A stretch of 64,000 nucleotides of DNA from Mangrovibacter yixingensis (GTDB lineage: Bacteria > Pseudomonadota > Gammaproteobacteria > Enterobacterales > Enterobacteriaceae), in contig NZ_JAIVKM010000010.1 of assembly GCF_020523985.1 (NCBI RefSeq), positions 1 to 64,000 on the forward strand, in the 5' to 3' direction. Made by a program: the position numbers and the translations under genes. How positions within the stretch are numbered: position 1 is the stretch's first letter; each line of letters begins with the position of its first letter. The notes beneath the pieces were generated by a model, which had not been told where the DNA came from, ran no database searches, and saw only the letters and a list, made by a program, of their open reading frames with translations. Positions 44,724-54,704 of this stretch are shown in pieces.

Positions 44724-45920
44724 TCAGGAGAAGTGCTGGCGTTTGCGCCGTGCGAAAAGATAGAAGAATAGAGATGCGGTGGCACAGGCACTGATTGCTG
44801 CCACCATAGGCCAGGCTGTATTCATCGTCGCCAGTGATAACAGCGCACCAACTAACGCACCAATACCAAAACGGAAAGTACCAGCAAGGGAAGACGCTGT
44901 TCCGGCCATATGAGGGAAAGCATCGAGAATGGCAGCCATGGCATTCGATGACACCATCGCAACACAACCAATATAAACCGCCACACCCAGAACCAGTGCC
45001 CAAAACCCCAAGCCAAACAGGCTGCTGACCACCAGCCAGAGCGCCATGACAAACTGAACACATAACCCAAAACGGAATAGTGCCGTTACGCCAAACCGGC
45101 GGACACAACGGCTGTTGATTGCCGTCATCATAAACAGGAACACCACATTCAGCGCAAAGTAATAACCAAAATGCTCCGGGCGAACATGATTGAGTTCAAT
45201 GTAAACAAACGGGCCGGTGCTCAAAAAAGCAAATAACCCGGCAAAACTGAACCCACTGGCAAGCATGTAACACAACACCTGGCGGTGGCGGAACAGGGCT
45301 GCAAAGTTGGTCAGCGTAGTAGCAAGGCGAAAACGCTGGCGGCGCTCTGGTGGCAGGGTTTCTGAAATCAGTAAGAAGATCATGACACTGGCAAGCAAAG
45401 CGAGCCCCGCCAGTATCCAGAAAATTGTGTGCCAGCCAAACCACACGAGTACCAGCCCGCCAGCAATAGGTGCGACCAGTGGCGCAATGCTCGTGACCAG
45501 CATGACAAAAGACATCATGCGAGAAAATTCTTCCCGCGGGTAAATATCACGCATCAGCGCATTAATCACCACACTGGCAGCAGCAGCTGAAAGCCCATGT
45601 AGAAAGCGCATGAAGATCAGTTGCTCAATGGTTTGTGATAATGCACAGGCGATGGCGGCACAGGCAAAAACCAGCGTTCCGCCAAGAATAACTGGCTTAC
45701 GCCCGAGGCTGTCGGCCATAGGGCCATACAGCAACTGCCCCACAGCAAACCCCAAAATATAGGTACTGAGTGTCATTTGCGTACTGCCAGCAGAAACGCC
45801 AAACTGGCTGGTTATCACTGGCAATGCGGGCAAATACATATCAATGGAGAGTGGCATTAACATCGCCAACAAACCAAGAATAAAAACAATACTTAATGAG
45901 GATCGTTGCGGGGGTGACAC
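44724..45920 (-). CDS. bcr: Bicyclomycin/multidrug MFS exporter Bcr
   Basis: 398 residues (E. coli 396), 12-segment MFS drug:H+ antiporter of the DHA1 family. The family signature [12 protein letters not shown] (loop 2-3) is present, as is [10 protein letters not shown] in helix 1. It exports bicyclomycin, sulfonamides and, in E. coli, L-cysteine. It stands 16 bp after rsuA, so the two are likely co-transcribed leftward as in E. coli. Confidence 0.95.
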   Translation of the reverse strand: MSPPQRSSLSIVFILGLLAMLMPLSIDMYLPALPVITSQFGVSAGSTQMTLSTYILGFAVGQLLYGPMADSLGRKPVILGGTLVFACAAIACALSQTIEQLIFMRFLHGLSAAAASVVINALMRDIYPREEFSRMMSFVMLVTSIAPLVAPIAGGLVLVWFGWHTIFWILAGLALLASVMIFLLISETLPPERRQRFRLATTLTNFAALFRHRQVLCYMLASGFSFAGLFAFLSTGPFVYIELNHVRPEHFGYYFALNVVFLFMMTAINSRCVRRFGVTALFRFGLCVQFVMALWLVVSSLFGLGFWALVLGVAVYIGCVAMVSSNAMAAILDAFPHMAGTASSLAGTFRFGIGALVGALLSLATMNTAWPMVAAISACATASLFFYLFARRKRQHFS

Positions 45921-45936
45921 GTAATTCTTTCCTTTA

Positions 45937-46644
45937 TCAGGTTACTGGCAGGCCAATACTGGCCACTTCATCTGCGGTTAATGGGCGGTACTCACCTTCG
46001 CCCAGGTTGTTATCCAGCTCAATGCTGCCAATCCGTTCGCGATGCAAGGCTTCTACATGGTTCCCAACGGCGGCAAACATGCGTTTTACCTGGTGATAAC
46101 GCCCTTCACTTATGGTGAGGCGCACATCTGTTGGCCCTAAAATTTCCAGGACAGCCGGTTTGGTAAGGTCTTTTTCATTGTGCAACTGAATGCCATCAGC
46201 AAACACACTAACCAGCGCCTCATCAACAGGTGATTCCAGGGTAACACGGTAAGTTTTGGAGCAATGGTGGCGTGGTGATGTAATGCGGTGTGACCACTGC
46301 CCGTCATCGGTGAGTAACACAAGGCCAGTGGTGTCTATGTCAAGCCGCCCGGCAGCATGTAACTTGTGCGCCGCTGGCTCATCGATGAAATACAGGATAG
46401 TAGGATGATCCGGATCATCCGTAGAACAGACATAGCCCTGGGGCTTATTCAGCATAAAGTAACGTGGGCCATGTTGCTGTGCCAGTGGAGTGCCATCGTA
46501 GGCCACCTGATGCTCTGGCTTCAGTTTAAACGCACTGTCTTTCACAACCTCGCCATCCACCGTGACATTACTACCACGAATTTCACGGCATGCAATCGCC
46601 CGGCTAATGCCAAGCTGGTGGGAAAGAAATTTATCAAGTCTCAT
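45937..46644 (-). CDS. rsuA: 16S rRNA pseudouridine(516) synthase
   Basis: 235 residues from the ATG at 46644 ([12 protein letters not shown]), close to E. coli RsuA (231); an upstream in-frame ATG would add 7 residues. N-terminal S4 RNA-binding domain (1-60) and the catalytic domain with Asp in [14 protein letters not shown]. It makes pseudouridine 516 in 16S rRNA. Divergent from radD. Confidence 0.95.
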   Translation of the reverse strand: MRLDKFLSHQLGISRAIACREIRGSNVTVDGEVVKDSAFKLKPEHQVAYDGTPLAQQHGPRYFMLNKPQGYVCSTDDPDHPTILYFIDEPAAHKLHAAGRLDIDTTGLVLLTDDGQWSHRITSPRHHCSKTYRVTLESPVDEALVSVFADGIQLHNEKDLTKPAVLEILGPTDVRLTISEGRYHQVKRMFAAVGNHVEALHRERIGSIELDNNLGEGEYRPLTADEVASIGLPVT

Positions 46645-46845
46645 GGGAATTTCACTGCCTGTCATACCGGGCCCTGGTTACAGTAAGATTGTAGTTACTG
46701 TCGCGGATGCCGGTTTCGATAAGAGAACCAGTGCGCAAGTATAACGACACGCGGTCTGGTCACAAGGCAAAAATAGGTTTGTATGAAAATCGTGGCATAA
46801 TTTACACGTTTTCACTTACAGGCAGGTTATTACCCCCAGAACGTT

Positions 46846-48606
46846 ATGTCTTTTACACTGCGCCCATACCAACAAGAAGCTGTTGATGCCACTGTGCAAT
46901 ATTTCCGTCGCCATACCTCCCCGGCAGTGATTGTGTTACCTACAGGCGCAGGAAAAAGCCTGGTGATTGCGGCATTAGCGCGCCTGGCGAAAGGGCGGGT
47001 TTTGGTCCTGGCGCATGTGAAGGAACTGGTGGAGCAAAACCACGCAAAATACGAGGCTCTCGGTTTGAGTGCGGATATTTTTTCCGCCGGGCTGTTGCGC
47101 AAGCAGAGCCAGGGCAAAGTGGTTTTTGGCAGTATCCAGTCGGTTGCCCGGCACCCGGAAGCTTTCAATGATGCTTTTTCGCTGGTCATTATTGATGAAT
47201 GCCACCGAATAAGCGACGCACAAGATAGCCAGTATCAGCAACTGCTGGCGCACCTGCGCAGCCACAACGCTTCATTGCGGCTACTCGGGCTTACAGCCAC
47301 GCCATTTCGCCTGGGTAAAGGCTGGATTTACCAGTACCATTACCACGGTATGGTGCGCGGCGATGAGCAGGCATTTTTCCGCGACTGCATTTATGAATTG
47401 CCACTACGTTACATGATTAAACACGGTTATCTGACGCCCCCAGAACGCATGGACATGCCTGTTGTTAGCTATGATTTCAGTCAGTTGCAGGCACAGAGCA
47501 ACGGTTTATTTAGTGAGGCGGATATAAATGCTGAGCTGAAAAAGCAAAAACGTGTCACCCCGCAAATTATCCGCCAGATTATCGATTTTGCCGCCAACCG
47601 CTGCGCATCCATGATTTTCGCGGCCACCGTTGAACATGCAAAAGAAATCACTGCACTGTTGCCCAAAGGTGAAGCTGCTTTAGTTACCGGTGATACCCCG
47701 GCTCGTGAACGCGACCAGTTAATTCAGGATTTCAAACAGCAAAAGCTGCGCTTCCTGGTGAATGTTTCCGTACTGACAACCGGGTTTGATGCCCCGCATG
47801 TTGATCTCATCGCTATTTTGCGGCCAACAGAATCAGTCAGTCTTTACCAACAAATTGTTGGCCGAGGTTTGCGCCTGTTCCCTGGGAAAACGTCATGCCT
47901 GATTCTGGATTATGCCGGTAATCCCCATGACCTCTATACACCCGAGGTCGGCCAGGTGAAAAAGGCCAGTGATAATGTCCCGGTGCAGGTTTTTTGCCCG
48001 TCCTGTGGTTTTGCCAACACTTTCTGGGGAAAAACCACCCAGGATGGCACACTGATTGAGCATTTCGGCAGGTGCTGCCAGGGTTTTCTGGAAGATGATG
48101 AAGGTAACAGGGAACAGTGCGACTTTCGTTTTCGCTTTAAAAACTGCCCCAATTGTCACGCTGAAAATGATATTGCGGCCCGCCGCTGCCATGCCTGCGA
48201 TACCGTGTTGGTAGACCCAGACGATATGTTAAAAGCAGCGCTACGTTTAAAAGACGCACTGGTATTACGCTGTTCCGGCATGGTGTTAACCAGTGGCTCA
48301 GATGCCAAAGGGCTATGGCTGAAAATAACCTATTACGATGAAGACGGTGGCGATGTAAGTGAGCGCTTCCGTCTGCACACCCCCGCCCAGCGAACCGCTT
48401 TCGAGCACCTGTTCTTGCGCCCGCACCAACGTGCGCCAGGCGTAGCATTTTCATGGTCAACCCCTGAGTCCATCATTGAGCAACAAGGTTTACTGCGCCA
48501 CCCAGATTTTGTGGTCGCCAGGAAACAAGGGCAGTTCTGGCAAGTTCGCGAAAAGGTTTTTGATTATGCGGGCCGTTTCCGCCGTGCGAATGAATTGCGT
48601 GGTTGA
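46846..48606 (+). CDS. radD: DNA repair helicase-like ATPase RadD
   Basis: 586 residues, the E. coli length (YejH). SF2 helicase motifs: LPTGAGKSL (motif I), IIDECHRIS (DECH box), LGLTATPFR, and [10 protein letters not shown] (motif VI). C-terminal zinc-binding Cys clusters: FCPSCGF, RCCQGF, NCPNC and RRCHACD. RadD acts in double-strand-break repair with RecA and SSB. In E. coli rplY follows; here a catabolic island of about 13.6 kb is inserted. Confidence 0.95.
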   Translation: MSFTLRPYQQEAVDATVQYFRRHTSPAVIVLPTGAGKSLVIAALARLAKGRVLVLAHVKELVEQNHAKYEALGLSADIFSAGLLRKQSQGKVVFGSIQSVARHPEAFNDAFSLVIIDECHRISDAQDSQYQQLLAHLRSHNASLRLLGLTATPFRLGKGWIYQYHYHGMVRGDEQAFFRDCIYELPLRYMIKHGYLTPPERMDMPVVSYDFSQLQAQSNGLFSEADINAELKKQKRVTPQIIRQIIDFAANRCASMIFAATVEHAKEITALLPKGEAALVTGDTPARERDQLIQDFKQQKLRFLVNVSVLTTGFDAPHVDLIAILRPTESVSLYQQIVGRGLRLFPGKTSCLILDYAGNPHDLYTPEVGQVKKASDNVPVQVFCPSCGFANTFWGKTTQDGTLIEHFGRCCQGFLEDDEGNREQCDFRFRFKNCPNCHAENDIAARRCHACDTVLVDPDDMLKAALRLKDALVLRCSGMVLTSGSDAKGLWLKITYYDEDGGDVSERFRLHTPAQRTAFEHLFLRPHQRAPGVAFSWSTPESIIEQQGLLRHPDFVVARKQGQFWQVREKVFDYAGRFRRANELRG

Positions 48607-48955
48607 TTTAAAAGCAAGACCTGCCAGTTAACTGTATTGCACATAACCTACTGTTCCACCAGTATTTTCATCTTCCAGACTGGTTGTCTGAATGACTGAA
48701 CCTCCACCAATAAAATTTACATTTTTGAAACCAACCCAGAACAAAAGAGCAACAGATCACAAATTAGCACTCTTCTGTTAGCACTTTTTCTTATCTCATC
48801 TAGTATCAAATCACATGAGATATATCGCAAATAAAGATGTATCTTTTTAGTTTGTAATTGAGCATTGTCTGATCTCTGTCTGCAAAACAACTACAGGTCT
48901 GCGAAAAGCAACCAACCCTACAACGCGAGCAACGACTGAAAGAGAGAACATAAAA
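48607..48955. other. 349-bp promoter region of the forward catabolic operon
   Basis: No gene is seen. It is AT-rich and holds the paired operator candidate at 48819-48843. The rest presumably contains the promoter of the dioxygenase operon; -10/-35 elements could not be fixed. Confidence 0.5.
48819..48843. promoter_or_regulatory. Candidate PadR operator, forward catabolic operon
   Basis: GATATATC (48819-48826) and GATGTATC (48836-48843) are 17 bp apart start to start. The second lies in a 14-bp dyad AAAGATGTATCTTT. The 12-mer ATATATCGCAAA at 48820-48831 recurs exactly in front of the padR-like gene (57221-57232). Similar octamers at 62585-62625 make a common regulator likely. Confidence 0.6.
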
Positions 48956-49972
48956 ATGCAGCAGTTAAACGATGTGATACTTCATCCTCCCTTCAACATA
49001 ACCCGGGCCAGTCATGTTGTTTTAAATGTTCAGGACCTTGAAGCCAGTAAGCACTTCTATACCGAGCTTATTGGGCTGGTTATCAGTGACGAGAACGCCA
49101 CTACAGTCTGGCTACGCGGACTGGAAGAGCGTGGGCACCATAGCCTGGTGTTACGCAAGTCATCATCACCGAGTTGCGCCCGCATTGGTATGCGGATGCA
49201 AACCGATGACGACATAATGCGGGCTCATGATTATTTTTTGCAGCAAGGGAAAAGTGCACGCCTGGTGGATGTTCCCTGGCAGGGGCTGACATTGCACGTC
49301 AATGACGATATTGGTGTTCCACTGGAGTTCTGCGCCACTATGGAACCCTGTGAACGAATGTTGAAGGCTTACCACCATTACCACGGTGCAAGTGCACAAC
49401 GTTTAGATCACTACCAGTTGCAGGCCAGCGATGTTGAAAAAGCGTGGCGGTTTTACCAGCCACTCGGTTTTAAAGTAAGCGAATACACCTGGTCTGAATT
49501 AGCAGGTGAAGGTGAACACCTTTGGGGTGTTTGGCTGGAACGCAAAGGTAACCCACACGATATCGTGTTCACCAACGGTACCGGGCCACGCCTGCACCAC
49601 TTCGCCTATACATTGCCAGACACTAACGACATGATCCGTGCCTGTGATGTCGCCGGCGCTCTGGGTTATGCCCCAATGCTGGAACGTGGACCAGGCCGCC
49701 ATGGCATTAGTGGTGCTCTGTTTATCTATTTCCGCGATCCCGACGGGCACCGCATTGAGCTTTTTAATACACATTATCAGCACATCGATCCAGAACCTGC
49801 CATTGGTTGGGATCTTGCTGACCCCAAACGGGCCGATCAGTGGGGCCTGCCCGCACAAAATAAATGGTTCACTGAAGCAACTGTTTTTGAAGGAACGCCG
49901 CCAACTGCACCTTCACTTAACATCTCCCCACCAACCCTGGAGCGTTTTCTGGCAATGGCAAATGATGCCTGA
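48956..49972 (+). CDS. Type I extradiol ring-cleavage dioxygenase (homoprotocatechuate 2,3-dioxygenase-like)
   Basis: 338 residues, two-module VOC fold. Metal ligands are recognisable: His in RLDHYQLQASDV (about 142), His in RLHHFAYTLPD (about 206) and Glu in DPDGHRIELFNTHY (about 265), plus the second-shell stretch RGPGRHGIS. Overall it resembles the Brevibacterium/Arthrobacter homoprotocatechuate 2,3-dioxygenases. It should open a catechol-type ring next to the diol using Fe(II) or Mn(II). It is first in the forward operon; the substrate is not determined. The HpaH- and HpaI-like genes downstream suit a meta-cleavage product. Confidence 0.85.
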   Translation: MQQLNDVILHPPFNITRASHVVLNVQDLEASKHFYTELIGLVISDENATTVWLRGLEERGHHSLVLRKSSSPSCARIGMRMQTDDDIMRAHDYFLQQGKSARLVDVPWQGLTLHVNDDIGVPLEFCATMEPCERMLKAYHHYHGASAQRLDHYQLQASDVEKAWRFYQPLGFKVSEYTWSELAGEGEHLWGVWLERKGNPHDIVFTNGTGPRLHHFAYTLPDTNDMIRACDVAGALGYAPMLERGPGRHGISGALFIYFRDPDGHRIELFNTHYQHIDPEPAIGWDLADPKRADQWGLPAQNKWFTEATVFEGTPPTAPSLNISPPTLERFLAMANDA

Positions 49973-50043
49973 ACTCATAACGCATGCTGTACCACAACCG
50001 CCTGCAATAACAGGCACATTTAACAGCAACAGGAGATGGGGTA

Positions 50044-51282
50044 ATGACCACATTAATTCGTCATTCATTGTTCAGAATTTTAGTGGCATATGCACTGGGT
50101 GTGATGGCGGCTATGACTGTCAGCGAAGCAGTAACCGAGTTAGGTGCAATAGCTAAAACATTTCAGGTGTTTGAACACGGCAGCATTGGGCTGGTGATGT
50201 CAGTTCCTTCACTGATGGTGGCATTAGGCGCATTACTTGCGGGTTATATTGTTGACCGTATTGGTGACCGAACCGTATTGCTTTGCGGAGCAATTGTCAT
50301 TGTCGTTGGGGATTTATGTGTTGTCAGTGCCAGTTCGTTTACGATGCTGTTGGCCTGCCGTGCATTAACCGGTGTGGGATATGTATTAACAGCTGTGGCT
50401 GCTGTCACATTACTGATTCGCATTACCACTGGAAAACAACGCACAATGGCCATGGCACTCTGGTCAACCTTTGTGCCAGCGAGTTTTCTGCTGCCATTTT
50501 TATCTGCCGGTCTGGCTGATCACTTTGCTACCTGGCGAGCCGCGTTTATTGCCCACTCGATATTGACTCTGGTACTGGCCGGATTCGCACTGGTCAGCCT
50601 GCCCCAGCGAACAGAGGAAGAAAAAGACGCATTTTCCCGCACACGTAACCTGAGCCGGGTTATCAAAAGCCCGCTGCCCTGGCTATTGGGGATTTCCTTC
50701 AGTGCTGATGCTTTTTTGCAAACTGGCGTGATCTCCACACTGGCCCCCTGGCTGGCAAAAACTTACGACGTGAGCCTGACAGTTGCTGCCCGCTGGAATG
50801 TTGTCGCAATGCTGGCAAACGGTATGGGTTGCCTGTTAGTCGGCGCCCTGCTTAACCGGGGAATCAAAGCACTTACACTGGGGATTGTCGGTATTGTTCT
50901 CACTGGTCTGCCCGCTCTGGTTATTTTCAGCCTGCAACCAGGCCTGATGCCTTCTATTTTTGCATCCTGGGTCTTCACGTTTGGCAGCGGTTTATTGGTG
51001 GGGATGTGGGCACTGGCTCCGGTTGTTGCACCTTCCCGAGACAGTATGGGTGCCACCAGTGGCCTGATTACCCAGTTAACACTGATTGGTGTATTTCTCG
51101 GCCCCCCATTGTTCTTCAATGCCCTGCATACCAGCACCGGTCATGCCCTGTCGGGGCTGGTGCTGGCAGGGCTTGCCGTGTGCTTTACCGGGTTACCTGT
51201 CTGGCTTATGGACCCTAACCGCCGCCCTTCTCAGGAACGGGCAGTCACTGATACAACGGCAATAAAAACACAATCCCGATAA
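50044..51282 (+). CDS. MFS transporter, probable aromatic substrate importer
   Basis: 412 residues with 12 predicted membrane helices. The loop-2-3 MFS motif appears as GYIVDRIGDRTV. It resembles the AraJ/NepI-like DHA1 branch more than the aromatic-acid AAHS branch, so efflux of substrate or intermediate cannot be excluded. It lies between the ring-cleavage and hydroxylase genes and starts behind an AACAGGAGATGGGGT-type ribosome-binding region. Confidence 0.8.
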   Translation: MTTLIRHSLFRILVAYALGVMAAMTVSEAVTELGAIAKTFQVFEHGSIGLVMSVPSLMVALGALLAGYIVDRIGDRTVLLCGAIVIVVGDLCVVSASSFTMLLACRALTGVGYVLTAVAAVTLLIRITTGKQRTMAMALWSTFVPASFLLPFLSAGLADHFATWRAAFIAHSILTLVLAGFALVSLPQRTEEEKDAFSRTRNLSRVIKSPLPWLLGISFSADAFLQTGVISTLAPWLAKTYDVSLTVAARWNVVAMLANGMGCLLVGALLNRGIKALTLGIVGIVLTGLPALVIFSLQPGLMPSIFASWVFTFGSGLLVGMWALAPVVAPSRDSMGATSGLITQLTLIGVFLGPPLFFNALHTSTGHALSGLVLAGLAVCFTGLPVWLMDPNRRPSQERAVTDTTAIKTQSR

Positions 51283-51332
51283 ATCTGGAGCCCTGTGCAT
51301 CCGAACTAAGTAAAACCTAAGAGGAAGTCATT

Positions 51333-52622
51333 ATGTTGGATATCGTCATTATTGGCGCAGGCCCGGCTGGGCTTGCTACTGCCCTGCGTTTACATCAGCA
51401 GGGGTTCAGACCGCGTATTTTTGAAGCTGTACCGGAAATTAAGCCACTGGGCGTGGGCGTGGATATTAAGCCCTATGCAGTGAAAGAGCTGACGGAATTG
51501 GGGTTATACGACGCGTTTTGCGCTATTTCCGTTGAAGCGAAAGAATCCATTTTCTACACCGGATATGGTCAGGAAATTTTCGGTGAACACTGTGGTCGCC
51601 ATATGGGGTATGAACACGATCAGCGTTTTGTGCACCGCGGCCACCTGCAAATGATGCTCTACCGTGCAGTCGAGGAACGCATGGGGAAAGAGACTATCAC
51701 CACAGGCTCACGTTGCGTGCAATTTGAACAAGACGACAACGGTGTCACCCTGACATTCGATACCACACATAACCCATCCGCCCCCAAACAAGTTCGGGCT
51801 GATGTAGTGATTGGTGTTGACGGTATCCGTTCCGTTATCCGTAGCCAGTTGATGCCGGAATCCCAGCGTACACACTTCTCGGGGCTGACGCTGTACCGCG
51901 GCGTCACTGTAATGCCGCCATTCAAAACCGGAGGTTCCATTTTGCATATTGGCGACCCCATTCGCCAAGGCACCATCATTGTTTATCCAATTCAGGACAA
52001 CGTTGATGGCAAAGGTAGTCAGTTGGTCAACTGGGTGGTTGAACAGGATGAAAAACCCCAAACCGAGGAGGACTGGAACCAGGAAACCGGTGTACGCGAC
52101 ATTGAACACATTTTCGATGACTGCAAACTCGATTTTCTGGATGTCAGCGCAATGATCCGTAATGCCCGCGAATGCTACCTGTTCCCGCTTATAGACCACG
52201 ATCCTCTTCCCCAGTGGTCCTTTGGCCGGGTAACTCTGCTGGGTGATGCCGCTCATGCTATGTACCCACGCGGGGGTAACAGCGTTTGCCAGGCTTTTGT
52301 CGATGCCCGGGTGATCGCTGAAAAACTGGCAAGCATTACCGATCCGGTTGCAGCCCTCGCCGCTTACGAAACTGAACGTCGTGAACAAGTGAACTGGTTG
52401 GTGAAGGCCTCCCGTGGCGAAGGCCCGGAAGTTGTACGCCGCATTGTAGAGGAACGCAGTGGTGGCAAACCTTTTGACAACATTGAAGCTATTTTCCCCC
52501 ATGAAGAAGCGCTGGCTATTTTCAGTGAATACCACGCCAAAGCCGGCATGCGCATTCCCGGCGGAAAAGAGAGCAAAGACCCTGCTAAATACAAATCCGT
52601 ATTTACAGCAGACGTAAAGTAA
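51333..52622 (+). CDS. FAD-dependent aromatic hydroxylase (PhzS-like)
   Basis: 429 residues, class A flavoprotein monooxygenase. FAD motif IIGAGPAGLATAL (6-18), second motif with VIGVDGIRSVIR (near 164) and GDAAHAMYPRGGNS (near 305). The sequence follows PhzS, the phenazine carboxylate hydroxylase, along its length (RPLGVGI-like, RGVT, DPLPQW). It should hydroxylate, perhaps with decarboxylation, an aromatic or heteroaromatic acid to provide the diol for the dioxygenase. An AGAGGAAG site precedes the ATG. Confidence 0.85.
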   Translation: MLDIVIIGAGPAGLATALRLHQQGFRPRIFEAVPEIKPLGVGVDIKPYAVKELTELGLYDAFCAISVEAKESIFYTGYGQEIFGEHCGRHMGYEHDQRFVHRGHLQMMLYRAVEERMGKETITTGSRCVQFEQDDNGVTLTFDTTHNPSAPKQVRADVVIGVDGIRSVIRSQLMPESQRTHFSGLTLYRGVTVMPPFKTGGSILHIGDPIRQGTIIVYPIQDNVDGKGSQLVNWVVEQDEKPQTEEDWNQETGVRDIEHIFDDCKLDFLDVSAMIRNARECYLFPLIDHDPLPQWSFGRVTLLGDAAHAMYPRGGNSVCQAFVDARVIAEKLASITDPVAALAAYETERREQVNWLVKASRGEGPEVVRRIVEERSGGKPFDNIEAIFPHEEALAIFSEYHAKAGMRIPGGKESKDPAKYKSVFTADVK

Positions 52623-52691
52623 TCCCTGAATCACAACAAAATATAGAAAACACTGTTAACACAACAAGATGACATAAATAAGGAAAATAAA

Positions 52692-53738
52692 ATGAGCAAA
52701 ATTATCGATGCTAATATGCACTGGCTGCCAGGCGATCTGTTCTCTGACCAGAAACTGTTAAATGCATTTCTTGATTGCGTACCTAAGCAATATGGCGTGC
52801 ACACTCGAGTTGAACCCATTGAAGGCAAAGATCTTAAACAGTTGATCATCGAGCAACCTAAAGGCTACGTGAACCTCAACTATGCCGAAGGTCAGTACAC
52901 ACTGGAAAGCCAGTTGGCAGATATGGAAAAGGCCGGAGTTGACCATGCTATTTTCCGTCTGCCCGTCTGGCAGGAATGGCTGGATCTGGATACCTGTAAG
53001 ATGGTCAATGATCGCATGGCAGAATATGTAAAACACAGTGGCGGAAAAATGTCAGCACTGGCGGTTGTTCCGCCATGGGGTACCGAAGAGTGCCTGCGCG
53101 AAGTGGATCGTTGCCTTAATCAACTGGGTTTTCGTGGCGCACAAATCGTTGCTCACTATGGGCAGATCTACCTTGATGATCCGGCATTTCGCCCCTACCT
53201 GCGTTACCTCAATTCACTGAATGTGCCAGTTGTGGTCCACCACACACCACTGCCAGTGGATTACCATTCAGTGCTGCCTTATACCAACCAACGGCGCCAG
53301 TTTGGCCGCTGCGTAGATCAGGCCACTGCGGTCGGGCGTGAACTGTTCAGTGGCATGTTTGATGAATTGCCCAACCTTAAATTTATTCACTCTATGCTTG
53401 GCGGCGCATTTTATGCCTTTGCGGATATGCTGGTTCCGCCACAACACCAGTTTAATGACACGGTGGATCGTTTCCAGGTCGAAAACGGCAAGTTACGCGG
53501 CCAGTTAAGCAACAATATCTTCTTCGATACTTCAGGCGCACCGCAATGGGGCAAAGCCCAGTTGGAAGCCTGTGTGAAAGTCATTGGCGGCAAAAACATT
53601 CTTTACGGCAGCTCTTACCCAATTCGTAAAGACTGGTTCTTCCGCGGTATTGAAACTATTCAGAGCCTTGATATCACCGCTGAAGACAAAGCTAATATCC
53701 TGGGTGGTAACGCAGCCCGGATGTTCCATCTCGATTAA
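52692..53738 (+). CDS. Amidohydrolase_2-family protein (ACMSD-like), altered metal site
   Basis: 348 residues, TIM-barrel amidohydrolase related to 2-amino-3-carboxymuconate-semialdehyde decarboxylase. Motifs: IDANMHWLP (5-13), VVHHTP (181-186), FIHSMLGG (231-238) and LYGSSYP (304-310). Against the usual HxH and GSDxP, residue 8 is Asn and residue 308 is Ser, so two of four expected metal ligands are replaced. It could decarboxylate or hydrolyse the ring-opened product by a changed mechanism. Lies in mid-operon. Confidence 0.8.
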   Translation: MSKIIDANMHWLPGDLFSDQKLLNAFLDCVPKQYGVHTRVEPIEGKDLKQLIIEQPKGYVNLNYAEGQYTLESQLADMEKAGVDHAIFRLPVWQEWLDLDTCKMVNDRMAEYVKHSGGKMSALAVVPPWGTEECLREVDRCLNQLGFRGAQIVAHYGQIYLDDPAFRPYLRYLNSLNVPVVVHHTPLPVDYHSVLPYTNQRRQFGRCVDQATAVGRELFSGMFDELPNLKFIHSMLGGAFYAFADMLVPPQHQFNDTVDRFQVENGKLRGQLSNNIFFDTSGAPQWGKAQLEACVKVIGGKNILYGSSYPIRKDWFFRGIETIQSLDITAEDKANILGGNAARMFHLD

Positions 53739-53813
53739 TCACCTAACCCGGCGGCCTGGTCGTCGGGTTCATTTCTTGATCCCAAAATACGACAGGCGAT
53801 GAAGGAGGACCCT

Positions 53814-54704
53814 TTGGAAACGCCTCAATTTATAACCTTTATTCACCGCCAGACAAGCAAGCGGCACTATGGCTTACTCCGTGAAAATGGCGTTGTCGAT
53901 TTATCCGCACGTTTTGGAAGCCGCTGGGCAACCCTGGATGCGGTGGTGCAGGATAATGCGCTGCCAGAGTTGGCATTCGAAGCGTCAGGATTGTCTGCCA
54001 GTTATTCGGTAAATGACATTATATTTACTCCACCACTCACGGCCCCCGGGAAAATTATCTGTGTGGGTGTCAATTACCCTGACCGGGCCCAGGAATACAA
54101 AGACGGGCAATCTGATATTCCCTGGCCTTCACTGTTCGTGCGATTCCCCGATTCTTTTACCGGTCATCAACAACCGCTGGTTCGCCCGGCTGAGAGCGAA
54201 CAACTGGATTACGAAGGAGAAATCGCGCTGGTTATTGGCACGGGCGGGCGGCGTATTTCTTATGATGATGCTCCGCAACACATCGCCGCGCTGACGTTAT
54301 GCAACGAAGGAACGGTGCGCGATTGGGTCCGTCACGGTAAGTTTAATGTCACACAAGGTAAGAATTTCTGGCATTCGGGCAGTATCGGACCGGGTCTGGT
54401 GCCAGTCACACAGGAATCACAACTGGCCAATATTCAACTTACCACCCGGGTGAATGGTGAACTTCGCCAGCAAGACAATACTGCGCGGATGCACTTCTCC
54501 TTCTCACAGCTCATCCACTATATCTCCACGTTTATTCCACTGTCTCCCGGAGACGTCATTATCACGGGTACACCAACAGGTGCCGGCGCCCGCCAGACCC
54601 CACCAGTCTGGCTGAAACCAGGAGATGTCATCGAGATCAGTGCAACTGGTCTGGGCACATTACGCAATACAGTGGCAGACGAAGGTGAACTATGCAAAAA
54701 CTGA
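53814..54704 (+). CDS. Fumarylacetoacetate-hydrolase-family enzyme (HpaG-like)
   Basis: 297 residues from a TTG at 53814. An ATG at 53799 is in frame, but the strong AAGGAGGA (53802-53809) lies after it and is spaced for the TTG. FAH fold: GVNYPDRAQEY, then LDYEGEIALVIG with metal-binding Glu residues, then GDVIITGTPTGAG. In the hpa pathway such enzymes decarboxylate and isomerise the ring-opened dicarboxylate; some FAH relatives are 4-oxalocrotonate decarboxylases. The 3' end overlaps the hydratase gene by 13 bp. Confidence 0.82.
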   Translation: METPQFITFIHRQTSKRHYGLLRENGVVDLSARFGSRWATLDAVVQDNALPELAFEASGLSASYSVNDIIFTPPLTAPGKIICVGVNYPDRAQEYKDGQSDIPWPSLFVRFPDSFTGHQQPLVRPAESEQLDYEGEIALVIGTGGRRISYDDAPQHIAALTLCNEGTVRDWVRHGKFNVTQGKNFWHSGSIGPGLVPVTQESQLANIQLTTRVNGELRQQDNTARMHFSFSQLIHYISTFIPLSPGDVIITGTPTGAGARQTPPVWLKPGDVIEISATGLGTLRNTVADEGELCKN

